Below are positions 1 to 13,600 of a stretch of DNA of 64,000 nt, piece after piece. A program made the translations under genes and the position numbers. This DNA is from Apostichopus japonicus (taxonomy: Eukaryota; Echinodermata; Holothuroidea; Aspidochirotida; Stichopodidae). The notes under the pieces were generated by a model. It was not told the DNA's origin. It was given only the letters and a program-made list of their open reading frames with translations, and ran no database searches. The first letter of the stretch is position 1. Every line of letters starts with the position of its first letter. The stretch spans positions 14,751,917-14,815,916 of the forward strand of contig NC_092571.1 of NCBI RefSeq assembly GCF_037975245.1, written 5' to 3'.

Positions 1-1593
1 ATTCGGACAGCCACATGCAATCAAAGCACCAGAGTTATGGGCTTAACCTGCGATGTTAATCTATGAGTACTTTAATATAATAATTGGGATATTTTGACAC
101 ATCTGTTGAGGGGATGGGGCGGTGTGGGTAGATATTAACATGAATGCTTAGTTACTGTACCATCTATGAAAAAACAGTTTACTGGTTGGTGTTCATGGGA
201 TTGCAAATTTCTCACCATTGGTGATAGAATAACTGTAGCTCGTTGAAACTGTTTCCTCGGTGGCCATGAGTTGGCACCTTCCATAGCCATCATGATGTAC
301 AACATTGATGAAAATTATTAGAAGAGACAGATTTCACTGATCTTGCTACTTTTTCGTGTAAAGACACAGGGTTTGGTTTCCATACGTCAGTAAAGTTTGT
401 CAACAGCTCAACTTGCATGCTAAAAGTGCTCCAGCAACTTGCAAACTTTTCAAAAATTTTCGTGCTGAGATTGGAGACTGGTTGATTTTGGAGTACACTA
501 GTACAATACTTGTAATAGGTAATGTATTGTGTGTTTGGTGTTTATTGTGGGTTCATTTTTGCATTAGGTTTGTACAATGTTGGTATACGTTTACATCACT
601 CGTACAATGTGAGTTCATTTTTGCATTAGGTTTTACAATGTTGGTATATGTTTGCAACACTCGTAACAATGTAACGCTTTGTAACAATGTCGGTACAATA
701 CTTGCGATAATATACTGTAGGTAAAGATTCTTAAACTGGCTTTGTCCATTTTATATTGTTTTCATCTCGTTCCACAAACCTTCTTGGAACATTACTTCTG
801 TACTCGCTCAAGCAGATGTTTTCAAATTGCCTTAATCGCACATTGTATAAGTTAAGCAAGATTACAACTTTGCAAGTAAGTTAATAATATTTCTACTGCC
901 AATTTTTACTTGTAGTCATTCTCTCTTTGCTTATTACATTAAATATATAATGTAAGCAATATTTCCACAGTCCTTCAAATTCGTTCTAGATATATGGTTA
1001 CAGTATATGTGAACTTGTGACTGCTAGTTTGTTTGAAACCTGTTTTATCTCGATCAAGAAACCTTTATAAGGAAATAATTTGGATAAATAATAAAGGATT
1101 TCAACACCATTGCTCTCACAGGGTGTACACTGTAGATTGTGGAAGTTTTACTGTACGTAATCTTATATTTGCGGATAAAGTCCAATAGCTTACAGTGGTC
1201 AATCTCTTCAAGCTTATTGCAATAATTGAGTAACGGTCACTCTCAGCGCGGGAGCGACATATGTTGGCAAATCACCCGCAAGGAAGCAAAGGGGTCATCT
1301 TTTCTTCAAAGGGGTCATCTTTTCTTCAAAGGGGAGTGAAAATTATCTAGTAATTGGCTTTCAGAGATAATAAGAATGTAAACAGCTGTTGCCCTGATTC
1401 TTGTATGTTAATTAGGGCTAGAGTATATATATGCTCTTCTACTGTTCCTATATAGTATACAGTGTAAATGCATAGGTATTACAGTATCATAATAGCTTAA
1501 GTGTTGATGTCTCTATCCTGTGAAATGTAATATGTACTGTACGTTCTCAAGATATACTATTTGTGACAGAATTATGCAACATAGTCATGTCAC

Positions 1594-1702
1594 AATTCAT
1601 GTTACTCTAAATGCATGTTTAATTCATGTTATTCTAAATGCATGTTTAATTCATGTTATTTTAAGTGCATGTTTAATTCATGTTATTCTAAATGCATGTT
1701 TA
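1594..1702. repeat. 27-bp tandem repeat, 4 copies
   Basis: The unit is AATTCATGTTATTCTAAATG followed by CATGTTT, repeated four times head to tail with one to three mismatches. Confidence 0.9.
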
Positions 1703-2703
1703 ATGGCCAGAGAGTGTATTTTATAAGCAGTTTGTCAATTTTATGCAGGTACTGTACATGTACTGTAGCTCTTGTTTACCAATTGATCGTACTGTGTTTC
1801 ACACTACTAGTTCGGTAGTTTGCACAGAACATGAAGTATTGTGAATATATATATAAGCCAGGCTCAGATATATAACCAACAAAACTGCCCTGAGCAGTCT
1901 GAGCTTATGTGATCATTCCCCAGTAAACATGATGAGGGGTTTTTATTCTGGCTGTGAGGACAATTTAGTGTCAGATTGAAAGATTAAAAGAAGAGTGCTA
2001 AACCCTGCATGTGTAATGAATTTACTATAGGTTCTTGTTTTCAACAAAGAATGATCTCTATTGCATTTGTGGAATTTGAACATTTCCAAATTTGCTTCTT
2101 AGATTAAATTGACATAAAATTCAAATGGTCATGCATTTTTGCCAGTCCTACTGTACTGCACAGTAGGGATTTAGCATGGCATATTGTAAAATGAAGTTGC
2201 AATTTGGACCCAAATATTATTCTTTAAAATATAAAACACGTTTGTGCACTTAGTAATATATATATTTTCGTCAACGTGTCGTGTCCCACACTGTCCATTT
2301 CTTTCTTTCGTTTGCCTCGGTTCATGTTAGCTTTTAGGGTGATATCGGGTGTTAATTCTTGTCTTAATCCTTTCTCAGCTTGTAAACCATATGGATTACA
2401 TGGTGCTATATTGAACTCTCCCAACAATATTTTGCTGGCACCCATCACATTTCTAAGGACAAGGTTGCAATTATATAGAATATAAATACATAGGCTGATA
2501 TAGCCGTGTGGTAAAATTCTGTGAACGTCTGTTCTTGCATATATATATATATGACATATGTGTAGAATTGTTGCCTTCTGCCCATACATGTTATTTCTGG
2601 AATATGTGGATACATTATTAGTGAATTGTGCATTCATCACTGAGGATAATGGAGAAGGGAGAAGTTTTTAGGTATTTTTTCATTACTGTATACCCTGTGA
2701 ATT

Positions 2704-2979
2704 ATGTATGTATGTATGTATGCAGGCCTGCATGTATGTATGCATGTATGTATTTTAGATCCTCCTGCAAGCAGGAACTCGCGAAGAAGCCTCATTGGCT
2801 TATCAAAGCCGCAAGCTGTCGAAGTCAGTCTCTTGAATTCATATTTTAACGTCCATGATTATGAATTGTTAATTGTCAACGACTCTGTAACTGGACGACA
2901 TACAGTAATCTGTGAGTGACTTGAACCGGGGACCGTATGATTGAAAGGCACTGGCGTTAACCACTGAGCTAACACTCCA
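2704..2979 (-). mobile_element. SINE-A copy 1, tRNA-derived
   Basis: Read on the - strand it begins GGAGTGTTAGCTCAGTGG (box A TTAGCTCAGTGG), then GGTTCAAGTC (box B), a unique body of about 170 bp, and a (CATA)n tail. It shares body and orientation with copies at 5048-5302 and 34510-34735. Confidence 0.85.
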
Positions 2980-4137
2980 CTTATGCCATGAGAACACTCT
3001 TAATTATTTAGGCATATGGAAATAACTGCAATTCATGTACTTTAGATTAGCATAGCCGGTTAGTATGTCACTCTGTGGTATCAGACACATACTATTACAG
3101 TGTTATTGTTTATCGTACATCTGTCTTGACATTGATGGGGAACCCTGGATATCACACATAGCTGGTATCTCTCACTATGTACACGTTTCCATTAACCAAT
3201 ACTGGGAACGTGATTGTGACTAAACTGAAGGTTTCACTGAACAGTTGGTTACATGCTGAGGTGCTATATTTTGTGCACGCATGTGTCGGTGAGGTGTGAA
3301 ACCACTGTGCCTCGATATCTACACTAAGGTTCTTGTTCAGGAGGCCGTTGATCGCAAGTTTTTACTAACTATAGTTGTTAGTTCTTGTTGCTTTGAGAAG
3401 TTGCAATTATATGATGGACCTACGATTTTACTTATATATCATCAGTAGGAAAAGTTTACTGCAAAAGCAAAAATCGGGGGTTTCTTTTCGGAATTTTAGA
3501 TGAAGATTACATCACATCTTCAACTTAATGAAGAGATATATAAAGTGCCACATTCTTGGGCATGTGGGAATCCCTTAAAAATATTTAAGTGGACCTCTTT
3601 TCTTGTAAAAAAGCAAAGAAAACTTGATTTGATCCAGTTTGATTCAAGATATTAATACAGTGCACATGTCCCCTATACAGTAGTTAATGCTCTTGGGAGT
3701 AAAATTTGAATATCAATTCAGAAATTAATGTATACATAGTACAGTACATGGGAGAACATTTATTTATGTTTCTGTTCCTTCAATTGTAAACTTCTACCCC
3801 TCCACCCCCCCATCTCTCCCCCAACACTCCTTTGTCTGTTTCTTGCTCAATTGTCTTCTAAATTGAAGAGTATTTCAGTACCAACCCTATAATGATAGAC
3901 TTATTCTTGATGTTTTATTAATAAATGAGGCAGTTTATTGTCACACAGTGTAGTCAGTCACATGATGGATTGGCAAAACAATAAACAAGTTTCGGTTCTT
4001 GTGACTGCATGGACATTGTATCCCGAAAGGTACTGGTTATCTACAAACCTAATATCCTCAAATTTATAGAGTGGACTACAGTATGGTTTACAGAAGAATA
4101 TAAATTCTTATCAATTTTAAAAGCAGGTACCTTAGTT

Positions 4138-4377
4138 TGCCCTTATTTATTTATTACAACTGGGCCAAAGCCTTCCCCTTATTACAACTGGGCCCAAGCC
4201 TTCCCCTTATTGCAACTGGGCCCAAGCCTTCCCCTTATTTCAACTTAACCTGAGCCTTCCCCTTATTACAACTGGGCCCAAGCCTCCCCTTATCACAACT
4301 GGGCCCCAGCCTCCCCCTTATTACAACTGGGCCCCAGCCTCCCCCTTATTACAACTGGGCCCAGGCCTTCTCCTTAT
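4138..4377. repeat. About 30-bp C-rich minisatellite, about 8 copies
   Basis: The unit is CTTATTACAACTGGGCCCAA followed by GCCTTCCC, with mild divergence between copies. It ends about 210 bp before NADK exon 1. Confidence 0.9.
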
Positions 4378-4586
4378 TGTTTTCAACGTTTTTTAGCTAC
4401 ATACTTTTGACAATTCTTCCACTAGATACTATTTATTTATACACCATGTAAGTAAACTTGTATTGACATTACATTCTTATCTAATTAATTGTCTAGTAGT
4501 AAATATAATTATATACTATTTTGAATTATTTCAAAAGAAAAAACATGGTTCATTAAAGTTTGCCTTTCTCTTAATTTCATTTACAG

Positions 4587-4673
4587 ACGTACAAGGTCCA
4601 TCAATGCACCGATACCAGCCCCGTCCTTTGGTCCAAAGGCATGCCTGAAGAAGGTACCTCCTTCACAAATGAT
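4587..4673 (+). CDS. NADK: NADK exon 1 of those seen
   Basis: The exon is bounded by a TTACAG acceptor and a GTAAGT donor. It reads [22 protein letters not shown], colinear with human RTRSLHGP...FGPKACV. It begins with 1 nt completing a codon and ends in phase 2. This is the regulatory N-terminal segment before the catalytic domain. Confidence 0.9.
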
Positions 4674-7600
4674 GTAAGTTAAACAGAACCACATTTCAAA
4701 CTGCAGCTTTTATCTTACAGCATTCATAAAGTTTCATAAAATTTCCAGATGAAATGGGGGAGGGAGGGGGGTGGGGTAATCAGAATCTTGTTTACTCCTC
4801 TGAGAGGTAATAAAGCTGACCCAGACATGTCCATAATTGAGAATAGTCGGTGTCCAGATCAATATTGATTGACTCTAGCATTATGCAAGCGCGAAAAATG
4901 TCATGAAGATTGCTTACAAATCAAGTAGCTAGGTTGTAGTTATAATGCTACAGTGCTACGGCCTGTAGACTCGCACTCTCAGTGTTCACGTTTCTCATTC
5001 ACAAGGGCAGGTAATTAGGGATCTTGAATCCCTGAGCATTCATTCACATGTATGTATGTATGTATGTACAGTATGTATGTATGTAGTTAAGATCCTCCTG
5101 CAAGCAGGAACTCGCGGAGAAGCCATCATTGGCTTATCAAAGCCGCAAGCTAACCGAAGTCAGTCTCTTAGATTCATATTTGACGTCCATGATTATGAAT
5201 TGTCAATTGTCAACAACTCTGTGACTGGACGACATACATTAATCTTGGAGTAACTCGAACCTGGGACTTATATTATGATTGAGAGGCACAAGCTAACACT
5301 CCACATTGCAATCTGGATCGCCCTTGCGTGGACAGGCTCCTCCCCCACAAGGGAGTTCAGTTTTGCAGTGTCAGTTCCTAAGTTTACTTGATCATTCAAA
5401 CTAGACAAAACTTGATCCCCCTTGGTTGTATCAGATTCCTCCCACCCCCCACTCCCTCTCCTTAATTCTCAGATGTGAACAAAGCCTGAATAGCAGCACT
5501 GTAGTCAACTGGTTTTCTTTGTAGTGTTGATCTCAGCAGAATATCGTACTAGAGGAGGAGTCTGTCCATTGCCAATATTATTCAACACTGTAAACCTTCT
5601 TCAGCTCTGTATTAGATACAGGTAATTAAGTTAAATCCTTGCTATTGATTCTGATCCTTGATAGAGCCTGTAGTCAATAGACAAAGTCTGTTTAGACAAA
5701 ATTGATAAATGACGGAATTTGAGTCGGACGATGGTTCACAATGTCAATAATTAACAAACAATAAACGTAAACTTCGGACTCTAACCCTGTCACGAGGACA
5801 ACTCTACCTCTGTGTCAGTTTAAATTTACTTTGTCCAGCTCGATCTCCGATCGAGATCGATTCCGGTCAAAGATGGCGTCCCTTTAGCTGATTTCAATTT
5901 ATTTCTACAAGAAGGTGAAGGATCTCAAGGACAAGATATATATACCAAAGAAAGTTAAAAATTAGGAAAACAAATTCTGATGTCACATAGCAAAATTTGC
6001 TATGTAAATGTAGCCAAGTTACTAAGCAAATGACAATTCAAGATGTGTATGTCGCAGCATTGTTTGATACACAGAACATCCCTTCAGTGTTTCATGAGGA
6101 AAAAGTTGAATAATTATTTCCCCAAATGTTTTTGAAGACTTGTTTCAGATTCTTTACATTGTCTTGTTTACATTGTCTCATTATTAGCTATGCATATCCT
6201 TGTGATCCTAACTGTACTGTCTAATATCAATAGGAGTGTTTGAGAGGGGTGGATGGGGGGGGGGGGCTTGAGTTAGGGAGTTGGATGGAGCTGATACACA
6301 AAGGCATACACTGTAGGGAATCATTTACCGCATGAATACTTTTGGTAGTGTCCGCCGTTAACCCTTAATCCCACGTCTGGGCTGCAAGTGACCCCCCTCT
6401 TCCCCAGCTCGAAACTGCCAGTGGGTACCTCAACTTTTGGGCAGTGGGATGCAGGGGCACTGGGGCGTGACGACCCCACGATTATGAATAGCGAACCTTA
6501 TTTCTAGAAGATTATGAATTACGAACCTTTTTACCAATCATGAAAAACACACCTTCTTTTCAATTATGAATAAGGAACCTTTTTTTCGATTATGAATAAC
6601 GGACCTTTTTTCCAATTATGTAAAACGAACATTTTTTTCAACATGAATAACAAACCCTTTTTCCAATTATGAATAACGAACCTTATGACTAAAGAACCGT
6701 TTTTCTAATTATGGATAACGAACCTTACAGTATGAACAATGAACCTTATGACTAACGAACCTTATGATCATGAACCTTATGAGTAACGGACCTTATGAAT
6801 ATCGAGCTGCTCCCTAAATAATACCCTAGCATAAAAAGCTATCACAGCACAACTGACCATTGGATTGACCAGGCAACTGCTGTACAGTACATAAACCTCA
6901 ACAAGGGCAGCAGCACATTGAATGAAGTCGTTGTCGGTCAATCAGGTTTGCATTACCTTTCCTGAGGCTGTTGTTGTTCTTACTCCTCAAATCCACTTAC
7001 AGTATGTGATGGTGTTTGATCCAAGCGTTTTTCCTAATAATTGAGAGGAATTTCTGAAATGAGGTACATTATGTAACATGCAGACTCTGCGCTGACATTT
7101 CAAATCCGTATAGACCTGCATGAGTCTCTGTAATATAGATTAAAGTGTCCTCTATGATCATCCTGAAACTAAACACCGGTTTGATTGCAATTAAAAGCTC
7201 AAAGGAATGCTACTACAGTATATTTAATATAGTATACATAAAAAACATGCACAGTATATATACATGGATGTGCTCACACTGGGCGGCACCGGGCGGCTGC
7301 GCCCAGCAGTTCTGAATGTCGCACAGCACAAACAGTATTTTAAACATTTCCGCCCGGCAATTTTTTTGATGATAATTGAACAAATTTTACCATTTAACCA
7401 AAATCTGGGAGAATACATGGCACAGAATAGGGAAAATAGCACCACCTAAGCATACTTCATGTGCAAAGTTTGTCCAGTGGGGAGGGGGTACCCCACCCAT
7501 GAGATCCCTCTCCCAGGGTGTGGATCACACTACCGCACAATCTGCCGGCACTCAAATATTCCTGAGCACATCCCTGTATATACTGTATACATATATAGAT

Positions 7601-10600
7601 ACAGTATATATATACACTAACAGTACTGCGCATATATGGCAAGTATCTGCATTATCCTGAGGCTTTTCATTAAATTGTCCCCTGGGTATATCAGTTGGCA
7701 TCTTTGGTCATCACTGATTGAACCTGTAACCTAAAAGAGTTTTCTTGATGGTACTTGAATCCCACACCAGATGGCTATAAGTTACTTCCAAATACTGCAT
7801 CCGAAAGCATCATCGTTCAGTTTACACTAACTCTCGAGTCTTTGAAGCCGCGTTTGGAATTACAATGATTTACATTTACACTCCTTTGGAATATTAATCT
7901 AGGTTATAAGCTGGCCTTGGTTATGGTCTCCAAAATCACCGACACATAAATTGCTAAAACAAGGGGGAAAGAAACCTGTCATGGAAGGTCATTTCGACCT
8001 CGAGGGTTTAAATTAAGTAATGTACAGTATGAGCGTGAAACGGACGTATTTACGTTTGCAACATCCCTCGTTCAGGTCTTTTTGTATATATGGGTTGTTA
8101 GTACTGTCACCATTCAATCACTGGTTTGGGATAAGGATAAATAATGCGCAAAATGGCTCTGTGGTGGATACTATGTATTTAATTTAAAATTCTAGATTGC
8201 CTAATTTGTAGAAGAGGAAGACCCACAATCTGCAATGACATAATGTTTTGGGCTATAGATGTTAATACTGTATTTAGTGTATTGTGCACTGAGAAAGTGT
8301 GTTTATACTTGCTGTATTTTCAGGGTGTCTCTGTTTCTATGTTGAACAATTCTGCAAGTCAGTTACAGTTCTTATAGTCATGTTACATTTACAGTTATTG
8401 TGCCTTGATTTTAACCTAGACTTGATCACTTAGAATTATGATAAATCTTTTATAAGGTCTTTGTGAGATTGAAGTATAGCATCCCAGAATCAATATAGCT
8501 TAATTCTGTAGCAACCGCAGTGTAAAAGGATTTACATCACTCCTCTCTTAATTACCTGTCTCCATTCTTCATTTACAGTATGCACTCAGATCTACCTGAG
8601 ACCACAAACATTGGTAACATTATAGTACTGCACCCCCCCCCATCCACACTGACCCACAGGGTCAATGTTCACTTCCTCTCCCTTCCAAATCTACCAATGT
8701 TCTCAACGCTTACAAATATTTTTTCCAGTGTGACTTACATCCATTGGAACACAGTCCATTCCTGTTCACCCTGTACAGTGTGTACAAGTTTCCTTCAAAA
8801 TTTTCCACCTTTAACTGAACTTTTTTAAACCCTAATTAAGTCAGTGTCATTCAAAATGACATTGTAAACATGACATCAGCGATTTGCTTGACAGTATATA
8901 TCCTTTTATGGATGTAACAAAATGACTCTTAGGGTTCTGAGGGTGGCTTAAGTGTTCATTTGCAATGGGTGAATGAATGCTGTGAGATGGCATTATATTA
9001 AAGGGCACTTGAAAATTTGGAAGAGCCTTTGAATCCATCAGTGACAATTAACATACTGTATGTAATTTGTACATGTTGTCATTGTGGCTTTCCACTGATA
9101 GTATAGTGTAGATGGATGTGGGTAAAAGGCCTTGTATTGTTCACAGTGTATATATATATGTCAGCATATTGTACATATTGTGTCAGTACTGTGTTTTCGT
9201 GTACATGACTCTATGTGGAACAATTTTATCATATCGTTAAATGACTTAAGCGTTCACTAATATTCAAAGTAATATTTAGTCACATATAATGTTTGTTGAT
9301 GGTTAGTATACAAACTTAAAATATAAGTGATATGCATACTGTATGTAGGAAACTTTGTTGTGAGTTAATTAAATTGGAATTCCATTGATATTTGGCATGT
9401 ACAATAAAACTTTATGTTTCATTAAGAGACTTAACCATTGAAAATTCAGTAAAATTGATGGTGGTATTACATATTCAACTCCCATTACAATGGAGCTCAC
9501 TAACTCATTAATTATTAGGACTTTTCCAAAGTTGAATTTTTATTAAATCTTCCAAACTTTGTTTTTCATCGTGTTTAATAGTATTTACTACCGTACGAAG
9601 TACTGTATGTGCCTGGGTGCGCATCAAGTTGAGAACCCAAATTACAAACGAGTTACTTGTTTCTTATTTACGATTGCCTTAGCCCTAAGGAAGGCTCGCA
9701 TAGCTAACGGCCAAGTCGGGACTGGTGGATTTATCCGCGGATATGTATAATAAGCCACAGGCAGATAATGAGTCACACTTGAGTGCACACTGTCTCCAAA
9801 GTACCCTCCACGCTATACAGTTACATTCACTGCCATGGTCAAGCTATTACTAAGCCGATTTGAACACAATAGCGAGTTGAACAAAAGAGCACTCTTAATT
9901 AAGAGTCAAAAGTTATCCAATCGTTCTGCAAAGATAGTGTGTTAATATTTTATCCTTCTGCAAAGGCAAAACTTCCGTGAAAATAAGTAATGAAATGTGA
10001 ATTAATACTGCAGGAATCTAAAAGCTAATTTTCTTGTTTTCCCAGTCGGCCAAGTGGGTACACAATAACTTTTGTTGCCTTTTTGCAAGGACAAGTTTGC
10101 TGAATGTTTAAGACTAAAGATGTTTAATGTCGAAGTATATGTTTATAAATATGTGTAATAATGTACTTGTGCTTGCACCATAATTACATATTTCTGCTCC
10201 GTTAGAGCTAGAAGGTCAGTGTAACTCACATGTCTGAAACGACAAACTGCAGGCGATGTAATTACTTCCTGGATTGAATACGGGAGACTCGATGGCTGTA
10301 TAGGAGGTGAAAATTAAAGTCAGGGACAGTAGCAAGAAAAAATGAGTAAATATTGGCAGAAAACATTGCAGTTCTAAGAACTGATCATCTGGGTGTCTTA
10401 AATGGGGTACACCAGGGAGTAGTGTAGAGTGTCTTTAATGGGGTACACTCGGGAGTAGTGTAGGGTATCTTTAATGGGGTACACTAGGGAGGAGTAATGT
10501 AGGGTTGTCTTTAATGGAGTACAGTATGGGGTAGTGTAGGGTTGTCTTTAATGGGATACCCTAGGGATTAGTGTAGGGAGTCTTTAATGGGGTACACTAG

Positions 10601-13600
10601 GGAGTAGTGTAGGGTGTCTTTAATGGTACAGTAGGGAGTAGTGTAGGCTGTCTTTAATGGGGTACACTAGGGAGGAGTGTAGGGTGTCTGAAATGGGGGT
10701 ACACTCGGGAGTGGTGTAGGGTGTCTTTAATGTGGTACACCAGGGAGTAATATAGGGTGTCTTTAATGGGGTACACTAGGGAGTACAGTGTAGGGTGTCT
10801 TTAATGGGGTACGCTAGGGAGTAGTGTAGGGTGTCTTTAATGGGGTGCACTAGGGAGTAGTGTACGGTGTCTTTAATGGGGTACACTAGGGAGTAGTGTA
10901 GGGTAACTTTAATGGGGTACACTAGGGAGGAGTAATGTAGGGCGAGAGGGCTGCCTAGGTGTGCCATTGTGACATAAGGTTTGAACACACTGAATGTCAG
11001 CCCTTTTGCCCATGCACCATTTTGGGCTAGCATGTATACATTAGATCAGTACTTCATAAAATGTCTTTAACACATCGGCCATGGCTATAGGTTGAATACT
11101 GTCGAAAGATTAAATATGGTTAGTAATTAAGTCTCAGCTCTCACTTACCTGTCTCACCTCTATATCTGTACTTCTCTCTACCAGCCTTACAAATTTGATC
11201 TAATATTGATTGTACTTCACAGGCAAGTGACTGACCCCTCCAGTCAGAAGTTAATATGGAGAGAGTCACCATTGACGGTGCTGGTGATCAAGAAGATTAT
11301 GGATGTATCCGTACTAGAACCATTCAAAGAACTAGCCAAATATCTTCTAGAGGTAGGTTCTTCCTATATCCACTGTATATTTGTGTTTTATATATAACTA
11401 ATATTTTTTTCATTTAAGGTCCTGAGCTGCATATGAGAACATGGTTCTGTCTTTGTATTCCCTCCAAGTTCTGTTGGGAGAAGGAGAAATGATGTCGTGC
11501 GCTTTGGACTGTGTTAGTAATAGTATACACACATACAGTTATGAATTATGGGGATTCCTTCAATTTACAACACTTCCCCTTTATATGGCCATTAAATATT
11601 GAAGAGACGACATTGTAAAATTTTAAGTCTCACAAGAGATAGATATCAAGAGAATTAGTAGTTGTGTTGTACACCATGTATTTATAAGCAGTCGACCTCA
11701 TCATTTTACTTACTGTAAGCATGTACAGTATGGTTGGTTACCTTGAAGATAATGAATAAATGATGAACTTTGAGGTGGGGGGGGGGGAGGGAACATGTTT
11801 TGCATCAATTTTTGAGACAAGGTGTTTAGTGGTGACAGCATTTATGAGGTGCTAGCTGTCTTCAATAACAGGTCTATCGTAGCACTCATTTTGCAAAGCC
11901 TTCTACTCTTTGTGACAAGATTACCGTAACCGCACCCAGCTTGGCCGTTATGTGTTGTCGGCATAATAACATGTTTTGTCCTTTATAGATCTATGACCTA
12001 GTTCTAGACATTGTGCATGATTCACACACATATTGGCCATATCATATGAAAATCATTAATGTTTTTTCCTTAAAATCAAGAAATCTGATTGTATATCGAA
12101 AGAAAGAGATCATCAAAATTCGGAGCCTCTTTTATCGATTCGTTTTCTGTTTGTAAAGGAATCTTTGTACCTCCATCATTTACATGACAGTTCAGGACTA
12201 GTGAAACATGATTCTCCTCTGGGCTATATACTGTAGCAATGTCAGGAAGACTTTGTGGTTTACTTGTCCGATGTGCTCGAACAGACCCTAATTGAATGCG
12301 GCTTTAGTTGGTTAACTTGTTTTGCTCCTCACGAGCTGATGTTTGGATCCGTCTTGAGAGCTGCAGTGACACAGACGGACAACATTATGATGTTGAAGTC
12401 ATTTCTCCGTTTTCAATTTTGAAACTGAGGTCGTCGGTCTGATAACAGAAGTTTATCTTGGTTAGATGAATCAATATGGACATTACAAAGAGTTTCATTG
12501 TTTCCTGTAAGAAAAATGTGGTCTTTGCTTTCTTGTGTAAATTATGCGATACAAACACTGATGGTATACAAAAGGGATGTGTGTGTCTATGAAACGTGAG
12601 ATATTTACTGCAGGAAGTATTTGTAAAGCTGGCAAAGGGCAGAAGAGAATCAGTCATTGTTAATTAGAACTAGTATGCAGTATACAGGTTGGACACAAAA
12701 TGGCAGTATCTATAGCTTGGACTCAAAATGGCTGTAGGTGTTCTGTGATAATGTTTCTCAGTCCACATCCTCTTGTGTCGATCAGGCAAATATAAAGGGT
12801 ATCTTCTTTATAATTATCAATTTGTTGTACAGTAAGTGCTTTTGGTTATTTCAAATGGGAAAATATTTTCTCATTTTTGTAGCCAGAAAGATGGTTTCCA
12901 AATTTCATGTGAAGGAGAAACCAAAATTATAGATAACATAGTATAACTTTGATGGTGGTAAATTTCTGTAAGTATATATAGTTTTAATTTTGTACATTTT
13001 TAGTGGGATTAATTGAAATTGCAAAGTTCTGCTAAATTTGTTAACAGGTAAATATGCTTTTCAACTTTCAATGATATTTTGGAATTATAATTTGTGAAAT
13101 CTGTGTAATTGACAAATTACATGTACAGTGCAGAACCAATTACTTCTTTAAGAAGATACAAGGAAGTTTGTACAGTAGGCATCAACCAGAGATGAAGCTA
13201 TATAGTGTTAAGTTCAACATCTCGCTAAATCCGTGTCGCTCCGTAGTAATCACGGGAGGTAAGATATTCTCCAATCCCCATTTCGTCGTCTGCAGACGTC
13301 GTCGAGAGCTTGCACTACCGAGAAATCTGATTGTTTTCTAAGATTGTAACTCGTAGGAAAACCGGTTCGGGGCATTCAAATTAATTTCAAGTCTTAATCA
13401 CGAGGGAACTCCAAACCTTTGGTAGAGCTTTCAATTGGAGTGCAGAATAAGAGGTTCTCTCGGAATGAATGTATCCCGAGGGGAGTAATTTTCAATCAAG
13501 TAGGTGGTATAAAGCATGCCCCCGTACAAGTGTAACTAGCATCACAAACCTACATTTATCATTCATTCATTCATTCTAAATGTGTTTCAGTTGTCAGTCT

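Larger units (their letters stand above)
1..4586. other. NADK upstream or first-intron sequence
   Basis: No exon could be supported here. The N-terminal NADK coding exon(s) either lie in this stretch undetected or left of the window. Contents seen: a 20-bp duplication near 1283-1340, a 27-bp repeat (1594-1702), a SINE-A copy (2704-2979) and a 30-bp array (4138-4377). Confidence 0.6.
4674..11222 (+). other. NADK: NADK intron
   Basis: It is bounded by GTAAGT and TTCACAG. It holds SINE-A copy 2, an AT-rich degenerate repeat (6475-6800), a TIR element (7263-7576) and a large minisatellite (10391-10943). No coding potential with homology was seen. Confidence 0.85.

Noticed and set aside
2224-2640. 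138-codon - strand frame
   Set aside because: No homology; it lies in AT-rich sequence upstream of NADK exon 1 with overlapping frames of similar size.
10776-11033. Repetitive protein with [11 protein letters not shown] units on the - strand
   Set aside because: It is a translation of the 37-39-bp minisatellite; indels break the frame elsewhere in the array.
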